A DNA stretch of 37,765 nt, taken from positions 1 through 37,765 of the forward strand of contig JBFXGJ010000018.1 in the NCBI GenBank assembly GCA_050178135.1, written 5' to 3'. The first letter of the stretch is position 1; every line of letters starts with the position of its first letter. The DNA is from UBA288 sp050178135 (GTDB lineage Archaea; Halobacteriota; Methanomicrobia; Methanomicrobiales; Methanospirillaceae). The position numbers and the translations under genes were made by a program. Of this stretch, positions 1-7,695 are shown one piece after another. The notes below the pieces were generated by a model. That model was given only the letters and a program-made list of their open reading frames with translations, did no database searches and was not told the origin of the DNA.

Positions 1-338
1 ACCTCGAGCTGAACGGCCGACGCGCCGGCCACCAGGAACTGCTGTTCCGCCCGGGCCACGAGCCGCCGACCGATGCCGCGCGCGCGGAACGGCGGTGCCA
101 CCGCAAAGTTGCAGATGTGGCCGTAGACCTCCTCGCCCGTCTCCTCCAGGGCCCCGGCGAGAAACCCGGCGAGGCCAGTCCCGGACGACGCGACGAAGAA
201 GAAGTCCCCGCAGTACTCCAGGACCCAGTCGAGGGTCGATTCGTCCCACGGGTCCGGAAACGACACCCGTTCGATCGCGGCGACGGCCGGCAGGTCGTTG
301 GTCCGTGCCCGGCGGATCTGCAGGGTTTCCTCCATCAT
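1..338 (-). CDS. rimI: RimI-like GNAT N-acetyltransferase (3' part missing)
   Basis: Reading the minus strand from the ATG at 338 gives at least 112 residues with no stop; the gene leaves the window at base 1. The N-terminus (ETLQIRRARTNDLPAVAAIE, then SFPDPW) is typical of RimI-type acetyltransferases, and ICNFAVAPPFRARGIGRRLV contains the acetyl-CoA-binding R/Q-x-x-G-x-G/A signature of the GNAT fold (RARGIG). RimI homologues acetylate protein N-termini; in archaea one such enzyme serves as a broad N-terminal acetyltransferase. Two adjacent ATGs exist at 338 and 335. I prefer 338, since a TATA-like box (rev. comp. CTTATGG) is centred 28 nt upstream, matching the leaderless pattern seen elsewhere here. 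It is divergent from the DUF1015 gene. The C-terminal part of the GNAT fold cannot be judged. Confidence 0.85.
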   Translation of the reverse strand, partial: MMEETLQIRRARTNDLPAVAAIERVSFPDPWDESTLDWVLEYCGDFFFVASSGTGLAGFLAGALEETGEEVYGHICNFAVAPPFRARGIGRRLVARAEQQFLVAGASAVQLE

Positions 339-362
339 CGTCCGTGTAGGTTGGCAGATTCA

Positions 363-402
363 CCATAAGAGGGTTCGGTTCGGTATGGGAACGGGATTAA
401 GA
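363..402. promoter_or_regulatory. divergent TATA-like elements for rimI and DUF1015 gene
   Basis: The 92-bp gap between the divergent starts holds two AT-rich boxes in otherwise GC-rich DNA. CATAAG at about 364-369 reads CTTATG on the minus strand, 28 nt before the rimI ATG at 338. GGATTAAGA at 394-402 lies about 33 nt before the plus-strand ATG at 431. Neither gene has a clear Shine-Dalgarno sequence. These are promoter predictions from spacing and base composition only. Confidence 0.45.
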
Positions 403-430
403 GAGTTCACGCCGTAGAGTACCCGAAGTC

Positions 431-1690
431 ATGGTGCAGCTCCATCCCTTCGCCGGCGTCCGGGCCGCCCCGGCCCACGCCCAGGCGATTCCGTCGGTCC
501 CGTACGACGTGGTCTCCGCCGCCGAGGCCCGTGTCGTTCTCGAACAGAACCCTCTCTCGTTTCTCTCGGTGATCCGCTCCGACGCGGACCTTCCCGACCT
601 CCCGGCCGACGATGACCAGGTCTACGAGCTCGCCGCCTCGCGCTTTTCGCGCCTCCTCGACGACGGGCTGATGGTCCAGGATCCCGCACCCGGGTACTAC
701 GTCTACGAAGTCGTGACCGGGGACCGTGTCTTTACTGGCATCGTCGCCTGCGTCGGTGTCGGCGACTACGAGTCCGGTGTGATCCGACGACACGAACAGA
801 CCCGGTACGACAAGGAACGCGATCGCACGCGCCATATCCAGGCGGTGAACGCGAACACGGGGCTCGTCTTCCTCCTCTACCGCGACCCGGGCGGAGTCCA
901 CGCCCGCCTCGAGTCCTTCGCCGAGCACGCAGCGCCCGCAATGGACGTCGTGAACGACCGCGGCGAGCATCACCGGCTCTACCGGTGCGACGACCCGCGC
1001 TCGATCGCCGCGCTCGACGCCGCATTCGCCGAGGTCGACGCGCTCTACATCGCCGACGGTCACCACCGCGCAAAGTCCTCGGTGAACGCCGCCCAGGAGC
1101 GACGCGCGAAGGGCACGGTCTCAACCGAGTCCGAGCGGTTCATGGCCGTCCTCTTCGCCCACGACCGCGTCCGGCTCCACGGTTATTCGCGGCTCGTCAC
1201 CGACCTCGGGACCCTCTCTCCGGAGTCGTTCCTCCGGGCGCTCCGGGCGCTCGGCACGGTCGAGCCGATTGACGGGGTCGACGTGCGGGGCTTCCATGTC
1301 GTCCCGCGCACGCAGCCGTCGGCGGACCGGCGGGTCCTCCACCTCTACCTCGAGGGGCAGTGGTACGAGTTCGCCTGTCGCCGGGCTCCCGGAGAGGGGT
1401 TGATCCACGGTCTCGACGTCCAGTTTCTCCAGGACCGGGTCCTCGGCCCGGTCCTCGGGATCACCGATCCCCGGGGCGACCCGCGCCTCCACTACCTGGG
1501 TGGTGCCAGCCCCCTCTCCCGCCTCGTCGGGGGCGTCGACTCCCGCGAGTTCGCGGTCGCGTTCGCCATCCAGCCCCTCCCGATCGAGACGGTCCTGGAC
1601 TGCGCGGACGCCGGGCTGGTGATGCCGCCCAAGTCGACCTGGTTCGAGCCGAAGCTCCTCTCGGGCTTCACGGTCCACCTGCTCGACTGA
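431..1690 (+). CDS. DUF1015 family protein
   Basis: A 419-residue protein matching the DUF1015 family (PF06245), which is widespread in bacteria and archaea and has no firmly established reaction. Recognisable features are the N-terminal HPFAGVRAAP followed by SVPYDVV, the HEQT motif near residues 121-124 (preceded by RR), and IADGHHRAKS near 207-216, all hallmarks of the family. The C-terminal half contains the conserved CADAGLVMPPKSTWFEPK segment. Full length for the family. It is followed by hisG after 36 bp that include a TATA-like T-run, so hisG may have its own promoter. Some DUF1015 proteins are annotated as kinase-like or related to serine metabolism; nothing in this context decides that. 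The family call is firm, the function unknown. Confidence 0.9.
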   Translation: MVQLHPFAGVRAAPAHAQAIPSVPYDVVSAAEARVVLEQNPLSFLSVIRSDADLPDLPADDDQVYELAASRFSRLLDDGLMVQDPAPGYYVYEVVTGDRVFTGIVACVGVGDYESGVIRRHEQTRYDKERDRTRHIQAVNANTGLVFLLYRDPGGVHARLESFAEHAAPAMDVVNDRGEHHRLYRCDDPRSIAALDAAFAEVDALYIADGHHRAKSSVNAAQERRAKGTVSTESERFMAVLFAHDRVRLHGYSRLVTDLGTLSPESFLRALRALGTVEPIDGVDVRGFHVVPRTQPSADRRVLHLYLEGQWYEFACRRAPGEGLIHGLDVQFLQDRVLGPVLGITDPRGDPRLHYLGGASPLSRLVGGVDSREFAVAFAIQPLPIETVLDCADAGLVMPPKSTWFEPKLLSGFTVHLLD

Positions 1691-1693
1691 TCC

Positions 1694-1702
1694 TCTTTTT
1701 TA
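1694..1702 (+). promoter_or_regulatory. T-run / TATA-like box ahead of hisG
   Basis: CTCTTTTTTATTCC lies directly after the DUF1015 stop. It could act as a U-rich archaeal terminator for that gene. Its TTTTTTATT core is also centred about 30 nt before the hisG ATG (1727), the spacing expected for a TATA box of a leaderless transcript, and no Shine-Dalgarno sequence precedes hisG. Both roles are compatible. Confidence 0.5.
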
Positions 1703-1726
1703 TTCCTGCCTGCCGACCTCTCCCCC

Positions 1727-2599
1727 ATGATCTCACTCGCACTCCCCAAGGGCTCGCTCGAGGATCAGACGCTCGCCCTCTTCCGGGAGGCCGACCTGGA
1801 GGTCCGCCGGACGGACCGCGACTACAGCCCTGTGATCCGGGACGAGCGGATCTCCCGGGTCAAGATCCTCCGACCCCAGGAGATCCCCCAGTACGTGGCG
1901 GAGGGCTACTTCGACCTGGGGATCTCGGGCCTCGACTGGGTCCGCGAGACCGATGCCGACGTCGTCGAGGTGGCGAAGCTCAACTACTCCAAGACCGGGG
2001 AGGGGACCGTCCGGATCGTCGTGGCGGTCCACGGGTCGGACCCGGTCGAACGCCCCGGGGAGATACGCGCCGGTGCGCGGGTCACCACCGAGTATCCCAG
2101 GCTCACCGCCCGGTACTTTGAGGCACTCGGGGTCGAGGCCCGGCTCTTCACCTCCTACGGCGCCTCGGAGGCGAAGGTGCCCGACCTGATGGACGTCGTC
2201 GTCGACCTTACCGAGACCGGGACCACGCTCCGCAAGAACGGGCTCAAGGTCATCGGCGAGATCATGGAGTCGTACACCGCGATCGTCGCCAACCGGGAGG
2301 CCTGGGCCGATCCCGTCCGTCGGCGCGATATCGACGAGATCGTAACCCTCCTCCTCGGCGTGCTCGACGCACGGAGCCGGACCCTCATCTCGATGAACGT
2401 CCCGAAGGGCTCGGTCGAGGCGATCATCGCCGCTCTCCCGGCCCTCAAGCGCCCGACGGTCGCCGCCCTCTACGGCATCGACTACTTCTCGGTCGAGACC
2501 GTGGTGAAGAAGTCGGAGGTGAACCGGCTGATCCCTCTCTTGAAAGCGGCCGGTGCCGAGGATATCCTGGAACTCCCCATCGCGAAGATCATCCGCTAG
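1727..2599 (+). CDS. hisG: ATP phosphoribosyltransferase, long form
   Basis: HisG catalyses the first step of histidine synthesis, joining ATP and PRPP to give phosphoribosyl-ATP. The 290-residue product begins MISLALPKGSLEDQTL, the classic HisG start, and shows DLGISGLDWV (residues ~64-73) and the phosphate-binding DVVVDLTETGTTLRKNGL region (~154-171). Length and the C-terminal segment (NVPKGSVEAIIAALPALKRPTV onward) identify the long form, with an ACT-like regulatory domain expected to mediate feedback inhibition by histidine, so no HisZ partner is needed. No other his gene is nearby. Translation probably starts on a leaderless mRNA, given the TATA-like T-run 30 nt upstream. Confidence in identity is high. 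Confidence 0.97.
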   Translation: MISLALPKGSLEDQTLALFREADLEVRRTDRDYSPVIRDERISRVKILRPQEIPQYVAEGYFDLGISGLDWVRETDADVVEVAKLNYSKTGEGTVRIVVAVHGSDPVERPGEIRAGARVTTEYPRLTARYFEALGVEARLFTSYGASEAKVPDLMDVVVDLTETGTTLRKNGLKVIGEIMESYTAIVANREAWADPVRRRDIDEIVTLLLGVLDARSRTLISMNVPKGSVEAIIAALPALKRPTVAALYGIDYFSVETVVKKSEVNRLIPLLKAAGAEDILELPIAKIIR

Positions 2600-2611
2600 G
2601 CCGAAAGCGAT

Positions 2612-2621
2612 CTCCTTAATG
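2612..2621 (+). promoter_or_regulatory. TATA-like box ahead of argC
   Basis: TCTCCTTAATGCG between hisG and argC carries an AT-rich core about 22 nt before the first ATG (2639) and 28 nt before the second (2645). No Shine-Dalgarno sequence is visible. It suggests a separate, near-leaderless start for the arginine cluster. Confidence 0.4.
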
Positions 2622-2638
2622 CGCCCCCTCTCCGATAT

Positions 2639-3631
2639 ATGCACATGGAGATCGCCATCATCGGGGCCTCGGGATACGCGGGCGGCGAACTGATCCGCCT
2701 GCTCGCGTCCCACTCCTCGGCCGAGGTGACCGCCGTGACCTCGCGGCGGCACAGCGGCACCCCGCTCACGTCCGTCCATCCCCACCTTGCCGGCTCCTCG
2801 GACCTGGCATTTACAAACCCCGGGGTCGACGAGATCGATGCGGACTTCGCCTTCCTGGCCGTCCCGCACACCGCGGCGATGCAGTACGTCCGCCCGCTCC
2901 TGGACCGCGATATACGGGTCGTCGACCTCTCCGCCGACTACCGCCTCCCGCAGGCGGTCTTCGAAGAGGTCTATGGGGTCGAGCACTCGGACTGGTTCGC
3001 CGCACCGTACGGGATCCCCGAGCTCCGCCGCGAGGCGATCGTGGATAAAAAGTTCATCTCGAACCCCGGGTGCTTTCCCACGGGCGCGACCCTCGCGGCC
3101 GCCCCGCTGGCCGATCTGGCCACGACCGTCATCTACGACTCCAAGACGGGGGTCTCCGGCGCTGGCGACAACCCCTCGGCGACGACCCACTACCCGAACG
3201 TGGGCGACTCCTGCACCGCCTACAAGTGGACGTCGCACCGCCACCTTGCCGAGATGCGCCAGGAGCTCGCCGCGCTCGGCTCGAAGGCGCGCTGCTACTT
3301 CACGCCGCACCTGCTGCCGGTCAACCGGGGGATCCTGACGACCGCGCACATCCTCCTCGAGGAGCCCCTCACCCAGGAGGAGGTCGAGGCTCGGTACCGG
3401 GAGTTCTACCGGAAGGAGCCGTTCGTCCGCTACCAGCGGCCCAGCCTCTCATCGGTCCGCGGTTCCAACTTCTGCGACCTCGCGGTCGAGGTGGGCGAGG
3501 ACCGCGTGGTCGTCGTCTCGGCGATCGACAACCTGGTCAAGGGGGCGGCGGGCCAGGCGATCCAGAACATGAACCTGATGTGCGGCTACCACGAGGACGA
3601 TGGGCTCCGTTCGCCCGGCGTCGCCCCCTGA
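2639..3631 (+). CDS. argC: N-acetyl-gamma-glutamyl-phosphate reductase
   Basis: ArgC reduces N-acetylglutamyl-5-phosphate to the semialdehyde with NADPH, the third step of ornithine/arginine synthesis. The product (330 residues from 2639, 328 from the in-frame ATG at 2645) opens with the Rossmann motif IAIIGASGYAGGELIRLL and carries the catalytic cysteine in SNPGCFPTGA (C145). A histidine in TPHLLPVNRGIL matches the family acid/base region. Length is normal. The second ATG gives MEIAIIGA, the more usual family start, and suits the TATA spacing slightly better, so the start is uncertain by two codons. A CBS-domain gene follows after 9 bp, then argJ and argB, so this is the head of an arginine operon. 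Confidence 0.97.
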   Translation: MHMEIAIIGASGYAGGELIRLLASHSSAEVTAVTSRRHSGTPLTSVHPHLAGSSDLAFTNPGVDEIDADFAFLAVPHTAAMQYVRPLLDRDIRVVDLSADYRLPQAVFEEVYGVEHSDWFAAPYGIPELRREAIVDKKFISNPGCFPTGATLAAAPLADLATTVIYDSKTGVSGAGDNPSATTHYPNVGDSCTAYKWTSHRHLAEMRQELAALGSKARCYFTPHLLPVNRGILTTAHILLEEPLTQEEVEARYREFYRKEPFVRYQRPSLSSVRGSNFCDLAVEVGEDRVVVVSAIDNLVKGAAGQAIQNMNLMCGYHEDDGLRSPGVAP

Positions 3632-3640
3632 GGTGCAAGG

Positions 3641-4120
3641 ATGAAGATCAGCGAGATTATGACACCGGACCCGCGCACGGTCGAGGCGACGGCAACGGTT
3701 CGCGACGCGGCCCGGATCATGCGCGAACACCGCGTGGGCGGCCTCCCCGTCCTCGACGGGAGCCGGCTGGTCGGGATGGTTACTGACTCCGACCTGCTCG
3801 CCCTCCTCTCGACGCGGCCCCCGTCGGAGGACCTCTGGCTCCCCTCGCCGCTCGAGATCATCGAGGTCCCGATCCGCGAGTTCATCAACTGGGAGAAGAC
3901 CAAGGCCGCCCTCTCCGATATCGGGATCACCACGGTCGACCGCGTGATGAGCGAGCCCCCGATCACGATCTCGGAGGAGGCCGAGATCGAGGAGGCGGCC
4001 GCGCTGATGCTCCGCGAGGGTATCGTCCGGCTGCCCGTGATGCGGGGAGTGGCCCTCGTCGGGATCGTGACTCGCTCCGACATCGTGCAGGGGCTCGCCA
4101 CGGGCCGGGAGTCGGCATGA
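3641..4120 (+). CDS. two-CBS-domain protein inside the arginine operon
   Basis: A 159-residue protein made of one CBS pair (Bateman module). CBS1 runs about 1-58 (IMTPDPRTVEATATVRDAAR, then LVGMVTDSDLL) and CBS2 about 100-155 (VMSEPPITISEEAEIEEAAA, then LVGIVTRSDIV). A ~35-residue insertion (LWLPSPLEIIEVPIREFINW onward) separates them, as in many archaeal single-module CBS proteins. The G-x-V-T-x-S/T-D motifs that bind ribose/phosphate of adenosyl ligands are intact in both. No catalytic domain is present. A Shine-Dalgarno GAGGTGC spans the argC stop, and the 3' end overlaps argJ by ATGA, so it is translationally coupled with the pathway. I infer a nucleotide- or SAM-sensing regulatory role; ligand and partner are unknown. 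Confidence 0.93.
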   Translation: MKISEIMTPDPRTVEATATVRDAARIMREHRVGGLPVLDGSRLVGMVTDSDLLALLSTRPPSEDLWLPSPLEIIEVPIREFINWEKTKAALSDIGITTVDRVMSEPPITISEEAEIEEAAALMLREGIVRLPVMRGVALVGIVTRSDIVQGLATGRESA

Positions 4121-5268
4121 AGTCGATCTGCGCGATCGAGGGGGTCGAAGCGGCCGGCACCAAGGAGGGCAAGTTCGGTCTCGCCCTGGTCCGGGCCGAA
4201 GGGACCGCTGCGGGCGTCTTCACCTCGAACCTCGTCCGGGCCGCGCCCATCGAGCTGATGATGGACCGTATCCGTTCTGGCCGGCTCTCCGGGGTCATCG
4301 TCAACTCGGGCTGTGCAAATGCCCACACGGGCCGCCGGGGCCTCGAGGACGCCGCCTCGATGGCGGCGATCGGCGCGCGCGCCCTCGGCGTCGACGAGCG
4401 CGAGGTGGGCGTCGCCTCCACCGGCGTGATCGGGCGATACCTCGACCTTCCCCTGATCGAACGGCAGGCGGGCACGGTCGCCGGCACGCTCGCCCATTCA
4501 GCAGAGGCCGAGACCGCCGCTGCCCGGGCGATAATGACCACCGACCTGGTGGAGAAGCACGCCCTGGTCCGGGGCGACGGCTTCTCGATCGGTGGCATCT
4601 GCAAGGGTTCGGGCATGATCGCACCGAACATGGGCACGATGCTCGCGTTCCTCTATACCGACGCCGCCATAGAACAGCCGCTCCTCTCCGCCGCGCTGCG
4701 TCTCGCGACGGACCGGACGTTCAACCGGGTGGTGGTCGACGGCGATACCTCGACCAACGACGTCGCGCTCCTGACTGCGACCGGGGCCGCCGGCCGCGTG
4801 GATGCGAACGAGTTCGAGAAGGCGCTCGAGGCCTGCTGTCGCGCGCTCGCCATCCAGATCGCAGCCGACGGGGAGGGCGCCACCCGCCTGGTCGAGGTGA
4901 CCGTGACGGGCGCTCCCGAGGAGGAGGACGCCGCAGCGGTTGCCCGGACGGTGATCGGCTCGCCTCTCGTCAAGACGGCGGTCTACGGCGAGGACCCGAA
5001 CTGGGGCCGGGTGATCGCGGCGGCGGGCCGGGCCGGGGTCGAGTTCGACCCGTACGCGGCCTCGCTCACGATCGGCGAGGGCGAGTCCGTCGTCCCGCTC
5101 GTGAACCGGGGCGAGATCGTCGTCGATCTCGCGCGCGCCAAGGCGGCGATGGCCGGCAAGCGGGTCGTCTTTACCCTCGACCTCGGAGCCGGTGAGGGCG
5201 AGGCGACCGCGTGGGGCTGCGACCTCACCGAGGGGTACGTCGAGATCAACGGGAAGTACACGACATGA
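4117..5268 (+). CDS. argJ: glutamate N-acetyltransferase (ornithine acetyltransferase)
   Basis: ArgJ transfers acetyl from N-acetylornithine to glutamate, recycling the acetyl group; some homologues also use acetyl-CoA. The 383-residue precursor is expected to self-cleave into alpha and beta chains at the family motif seen here as KGSGMIAPNMGTMLAFL, where T174 becomes the N-terminal nucleophile of the beta chain. The residue before it is Gly173, where the bacterial enzymes I recall have Ala. STGVIGRYL (101-109), DGDTSTNDVALL and EDPNWGRVIAAAGRAG are further family hallmarks. Length is typical. Its ATG overlaps the stop of the CBS gene (ATGA at 4117-4120), and its stop overlaps the argB ATG (5265-5268), giving a tightly coupled operon. 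Confidence 0.96.
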   Translation: MKSICAIEGVEAAGTKEGKFGLALVRAEGTAAGVFTSNLVRAAPIELMMDRIRSGRLSGVIVNSGCANAHTGRRGLEDAASMAAIGARALGVDEREVGVASTGVIGRYLDLPLIERQAGTVAGTLAHSAEAETAAARAIMTTDLVEKHALVRGDGFSIGGICKGSGMIAPNMGTMLAFLYTDAAIEQPLLSAALRLATDRTFNRVVVDGDTSTNDVALLTATGAAGRVDANEFEKALEACCRALAIQIAADGEGATRLVEVTVTGAPEEEDAAAVARTVIGSPLVKTAVYGEDPNWGRVIAAAGRAGVEFDPYAASLTIGEGESVVPLVNRGEIVVDLARAKAAMAGKRVVFTLDLGAGEGEATAWGCDLTEGYVEINGKYTT

Positions 5269-6143
5269 AGCGCGTCGAAGTCCTGATGGAGGCCCTGCCG
5301 TACATCCAGCAGTTCCACGGTCGGGTGATGGTGATCAAGCTCGGCGGCCACGCGATGGTCGACCCGGTCGTTCTCGAGGCGGCGATCCGGGACGTGGTGC
5401 TCCTCCGCTACATCGGGATCCGGGTGGTGCTCGTCCACGGCGGCGGTCCTGAGATCACGGCGAAGATGGAGGCGCTTGGCAAGGAGCCGAAGTTCGTCGG
5501 CGGCCTCCGGATCACCGACGAGGACACCCTCGAGGTCGCACAGATGGTCCTGGTCGGCAAGATCTCCTCCAACATCGTCTCGCTCCTCGAGAAGGCCGGC
5601 GCCCACGGGGTCGGCATCTCGGGCAACGACGGCAACCTGCTCGTCGGCCGCCGCCTCACGCCGCAGACGGTCCGGATCGGCGACCACGACGAGCAGGTCG
5701 ACCTGGGGCACGTGGGCGAGGTGGAGGTCGTGAACCCGGACCTCCTTGTCACCCTCCTCGACGACGGGTATATCCCGGTGGTCGCGCCGATCGCGATCGA
5801 CCGCGACGGCAACTCGCTCAACATCAATGCCGATACCGCTGCCGCGATGATCGCGGTCGCGGTCGGAGCGTACAAGCTGATCAACATGACCGACGTCGAC
5901 GGGGTGATGGACGCCGACCGGACCGCGGTCTACCGCCGCCTCTCGGTGAACGACGCCCGCGGCATGATCGCCTCTGGTGCTGTGGCCGGCGGGATGATCC
6001 CGAAGGTCGAGGGGATGTGCCAGGCGATCATACAGGGTGTCCAGTTCGCGCACATCATCAACGGGAACACCGAGCACAACCTCCTCCTCGAGCTCTTCAC
6101 CCGCGACGGCGTCGGGACGATGATCTTCGGCGAGGAGCGGTAG
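5265..6143 (+). CDS. argB: acetylglutamate kinase
   Basis: ArgB phosphorylates N-acetylglutamate with ATP. The ATG at 5265, overlapping the argJ stop, gives 292 residues. Amino-acid-kinase motifs are clear: VIKLGGHAM with the phosphate-binding lysine K25, LVHGGGPEI (56-64), the substrate arginine region GGLRITDEDTLEVAQM (79-94) and a C-terminal GGMIPKVEGMCQAI with the ATP-site lysine. Upstream in-frame codons exist back to 5211 but lie inside argJ and add an arginine-rich non-family extension, so I reject them. The N-terminal helix that builds arginine-inhibited hexamers in some bacteria is short here. argC, argJ and argB together cover four of the acetyl-cycle reactions; argD is not in the window. 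Confidence 0.97.
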   Translation: MKRVEVLMEALPYIQQFHGRVMVIKLGGHAMVDPVVLEAAIRDVVLLRYIGIRVVLVHGGGPEITAKMEALGKEPKFVGGLRITDEDTLEVAQMVLVGKISSNIVSLLEKAGAHGVGISGNDGNLLVGRRLTPQTVRIGDHDEQVDLGHVGEVEVVNPDLLVTLLDDGYIPVVAPIAIDRDGNSLNINADTAAAMIAVAVGAYKLINMTDVDGVMDADRTAVYRRLSVNDARGMIASGAVAGGMIPKVEGMCQAIIQGVQFAHIINGNTEHNLLLELFTRDGVGTMIFGEER

Positions 6144-6185
6144 GCGACCGGTCACCCATCCCTTCTAATCCTTTCACGAGGATAC

Positions 6186-6209
6186 TCAGGAAACCTTATT
6201 GGATCCTGA
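6186..6209 (+). promoter_or_regulatory. inverted repeat flanking a TATA-like box
   Basis: TCAGGA (6186-6191) and TCCTGA (6204-6209) are perfect 6-bp inverted arms flanking AACCTTATTGGA. The inner GAAACCTTATT resembles an archaeal BRE plus TATA box, and GAAAACCTTAATG at 20371-20383 is closely similar. Predicted transcription start is near 6223, giving a leader of about 36 nt to the ATG at 6259. An inverted repeat around a TATA box is a typical place for an archaeal repressor or activator operator. Otherwise the 115-bp gap holds nothing recognisable. Confidence 0.45.
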
Positions 6210-6258
6210 TGAGATACACGGGTAGTATCATGGGGCAATAAGGGCACGGCAAATTCTC

Positions 6259-7695
6259 ATGGGGCACAGGGGGCGTCCCGGTATCGGTACGCCGGGTGCC
6301 GTACTCTTCCTCTCGCTCCTGATCATCGCCCCCCCGGCCCTCGCGGACCCCTTTGCGCTCACCCTCACCGCCGACCCGGACCGGGGCTTGGCGCCCCTCG
6401 TGGTCAGGTTCCATGACACCTCGCCGTACTCCACGGACAGCACCTGGTCGTTCGGGGACGGCTCGACGGCCACCGGGCGGGACCCGGTCCACACCTACCA
6501 CGAGCCGGGCACCTACCAGGTCCGTCTCACTGCCCTCTCCGGGATGCTCGAGCCCTTCGAGAAGCGGACCGCCGTGACGACGGTGGTGGTCGAATCCGGG
6601 GTCGTCGCTGCCTTCGAGTCCACGTCCGCCGGCGACCTTGCGGTCCGGTTCACCGACACCTCGACCGGCGAACCGACCCGGTGGTCGTGGTCGTTCGGCG
6701 ACGGGACGACCTCTGCCGTGCGGGACCCGGTGCATCGCTACGACCATGCCGGCACCTACACCGTCCGCCTGACGGCCACCCGGCCCGGGGACCCGATCGA
6801 GGGGATCCCCGACACGGTCGGCTCGGTGGATCGACCGGTCCTGGTCCGCCCTCCCCTGAAGCCCTCGTTCACGTACCGCCTCGAGTCGGGGTACCACGTG
6901 CACTTTGTGGACACCTCGTCCGGGGAGCCGACCTGGTGGCACTGGGAGTTCGGCGACGAAACGACCTCCGCCGAGCAGCACCCGGTCCATGCCTATCCCG
7001 GCCCCGGCACGTATTCGGTCAGCCTCATGGTCTCCAGCGGCGGCCCCGAACGCCAGGTCGAACGGACCGTCGTCCTGCCGCCGGAAGAGACCCCGGTCTC
7101 CCTTCCGCCCCCGGTCGCCGGGTTCACCGCCGAGCCGGTGGTGGGCGAGGCACCGCTCACGGTCCGGTTCACGGACACCTCGACCGCGGGAGCGGCTGCA
7201 TGGCACTGGGAGTTTGGTGACGGCGCCACTTCGATCGAGCAGCACCCGGTCCACGAGTACCGGGATGCAGGGACCTACACCGTCTCCCTCGAGGTGCAGG
7301 ACGCTGCCGGCTCCCGCACCCACGCGACGAGGTCCGACCTCGTCCGTGTCGAGCCCCCCCTCGGAGGCGGGACGGAGACGCCGTCGACGGAAACGACCAC
7401 CATCGGCCCGGTCACGCCGATCGATAAAGGGGGCGACGGGGGGTTCCCCTTCCCGGACTGGGCCGGCCCGCTCGTCCTTGTCATGCTCGCCGCCGCCATC
7501 CTGGTCTCTCTCCTTCCGAAAAGGGGCCGCGCTCCTCGCGGAGAGGAGCTCGCCGCGCCCTCCTCCGCGCACCGCCCGCCGGCCCGGGTGAGTATCGAGA
7601 CCCGGAGCGGCCTGGTCCGCTCATCGCCGGGGGCGTCGGCTCCGGAGGTCACCATCACGACACGCACGGGGATGACCCATGACACCACCACCTGA
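6259..7695 (+). CDS. membrane-anchored protein with four PKD domains
   Basis: A 478-residue surface protein. Residues 1-29 are a signal peptide (hydrophobic core AVLFLSLLIIAPPALA, likely cut before D30). Four PKD beta-sandwich repeats follow at about 33-112, 113-196, 200-274 and 283-366, each with the W-x-F-G-D-G-type signature (WSFGDG, WSFGDG, WEFGDE, WEFGDG) and a H-x-Y-x-x-x-G-T-Y motif. A Thr/Gly-rich linker leads to a transmembrane helix at ~402-420 (GPLVLVMLAAAILVSLL) and a basic cytoplasmic tail of ~58 residues. PKD domains mediate protein-protein or carbohydrate contacts and are abundant in surface proteins of Methanomicrobia. It lacks an enzymatic domain. The 3' end overlaps the next gene by 17 bp. 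Specific role unknown. Confidence 0.9.
   Translation: MGHRGRPGIGTPGAVLFLSLLIIAPPALADPFALTLTADPDRGLAPLVVRFHDTSPYSTDSTWSFGDGSTATGRDPVHTYHEPGTYQVRLTALSGMLEPFEKRTAVTTVVVESGVVAAFESTSAGDLAVRFTDTSTGEPTRWSWSFGDGTTSAVRDPVHRYDHAGTYTVRLTATRPGDPIEGIPDTVGSVDRPVLVRPPLKPSFTYRLESGYHVHFVDTSSGEPTWWHWEFGDETTSAEQHPVHAYPGPGTYSVSLMVSSGGPERQVERTVVLPPEETPVSLPPPVAGFTAEPVVGEAPLTVRFTDTSTAGAAAWHWEFGDGATSIEQHPVHEYRDAGTYTVSLEVQDAAGSRTHATRSDLVRVEPPLGGGTETPSTETTTIGPVTPIDKGGDGGFPFPDWAGPLVLVMLAAAILVSLLPKRGRAPRGEELAAPSSAHRPPARVSIETRSGLVRSSPGASAPEVTITTRTGMTHDTTT

Noticed and set aside
1733..3349. 538-codon open frame on the minus strand across hisG and argC
   Set aside because: It is antisense to two clearly identified genes and composed of Arg/Gly/Asp/Val-rich sequence. 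High third-position GC keeps the opposite frame open.
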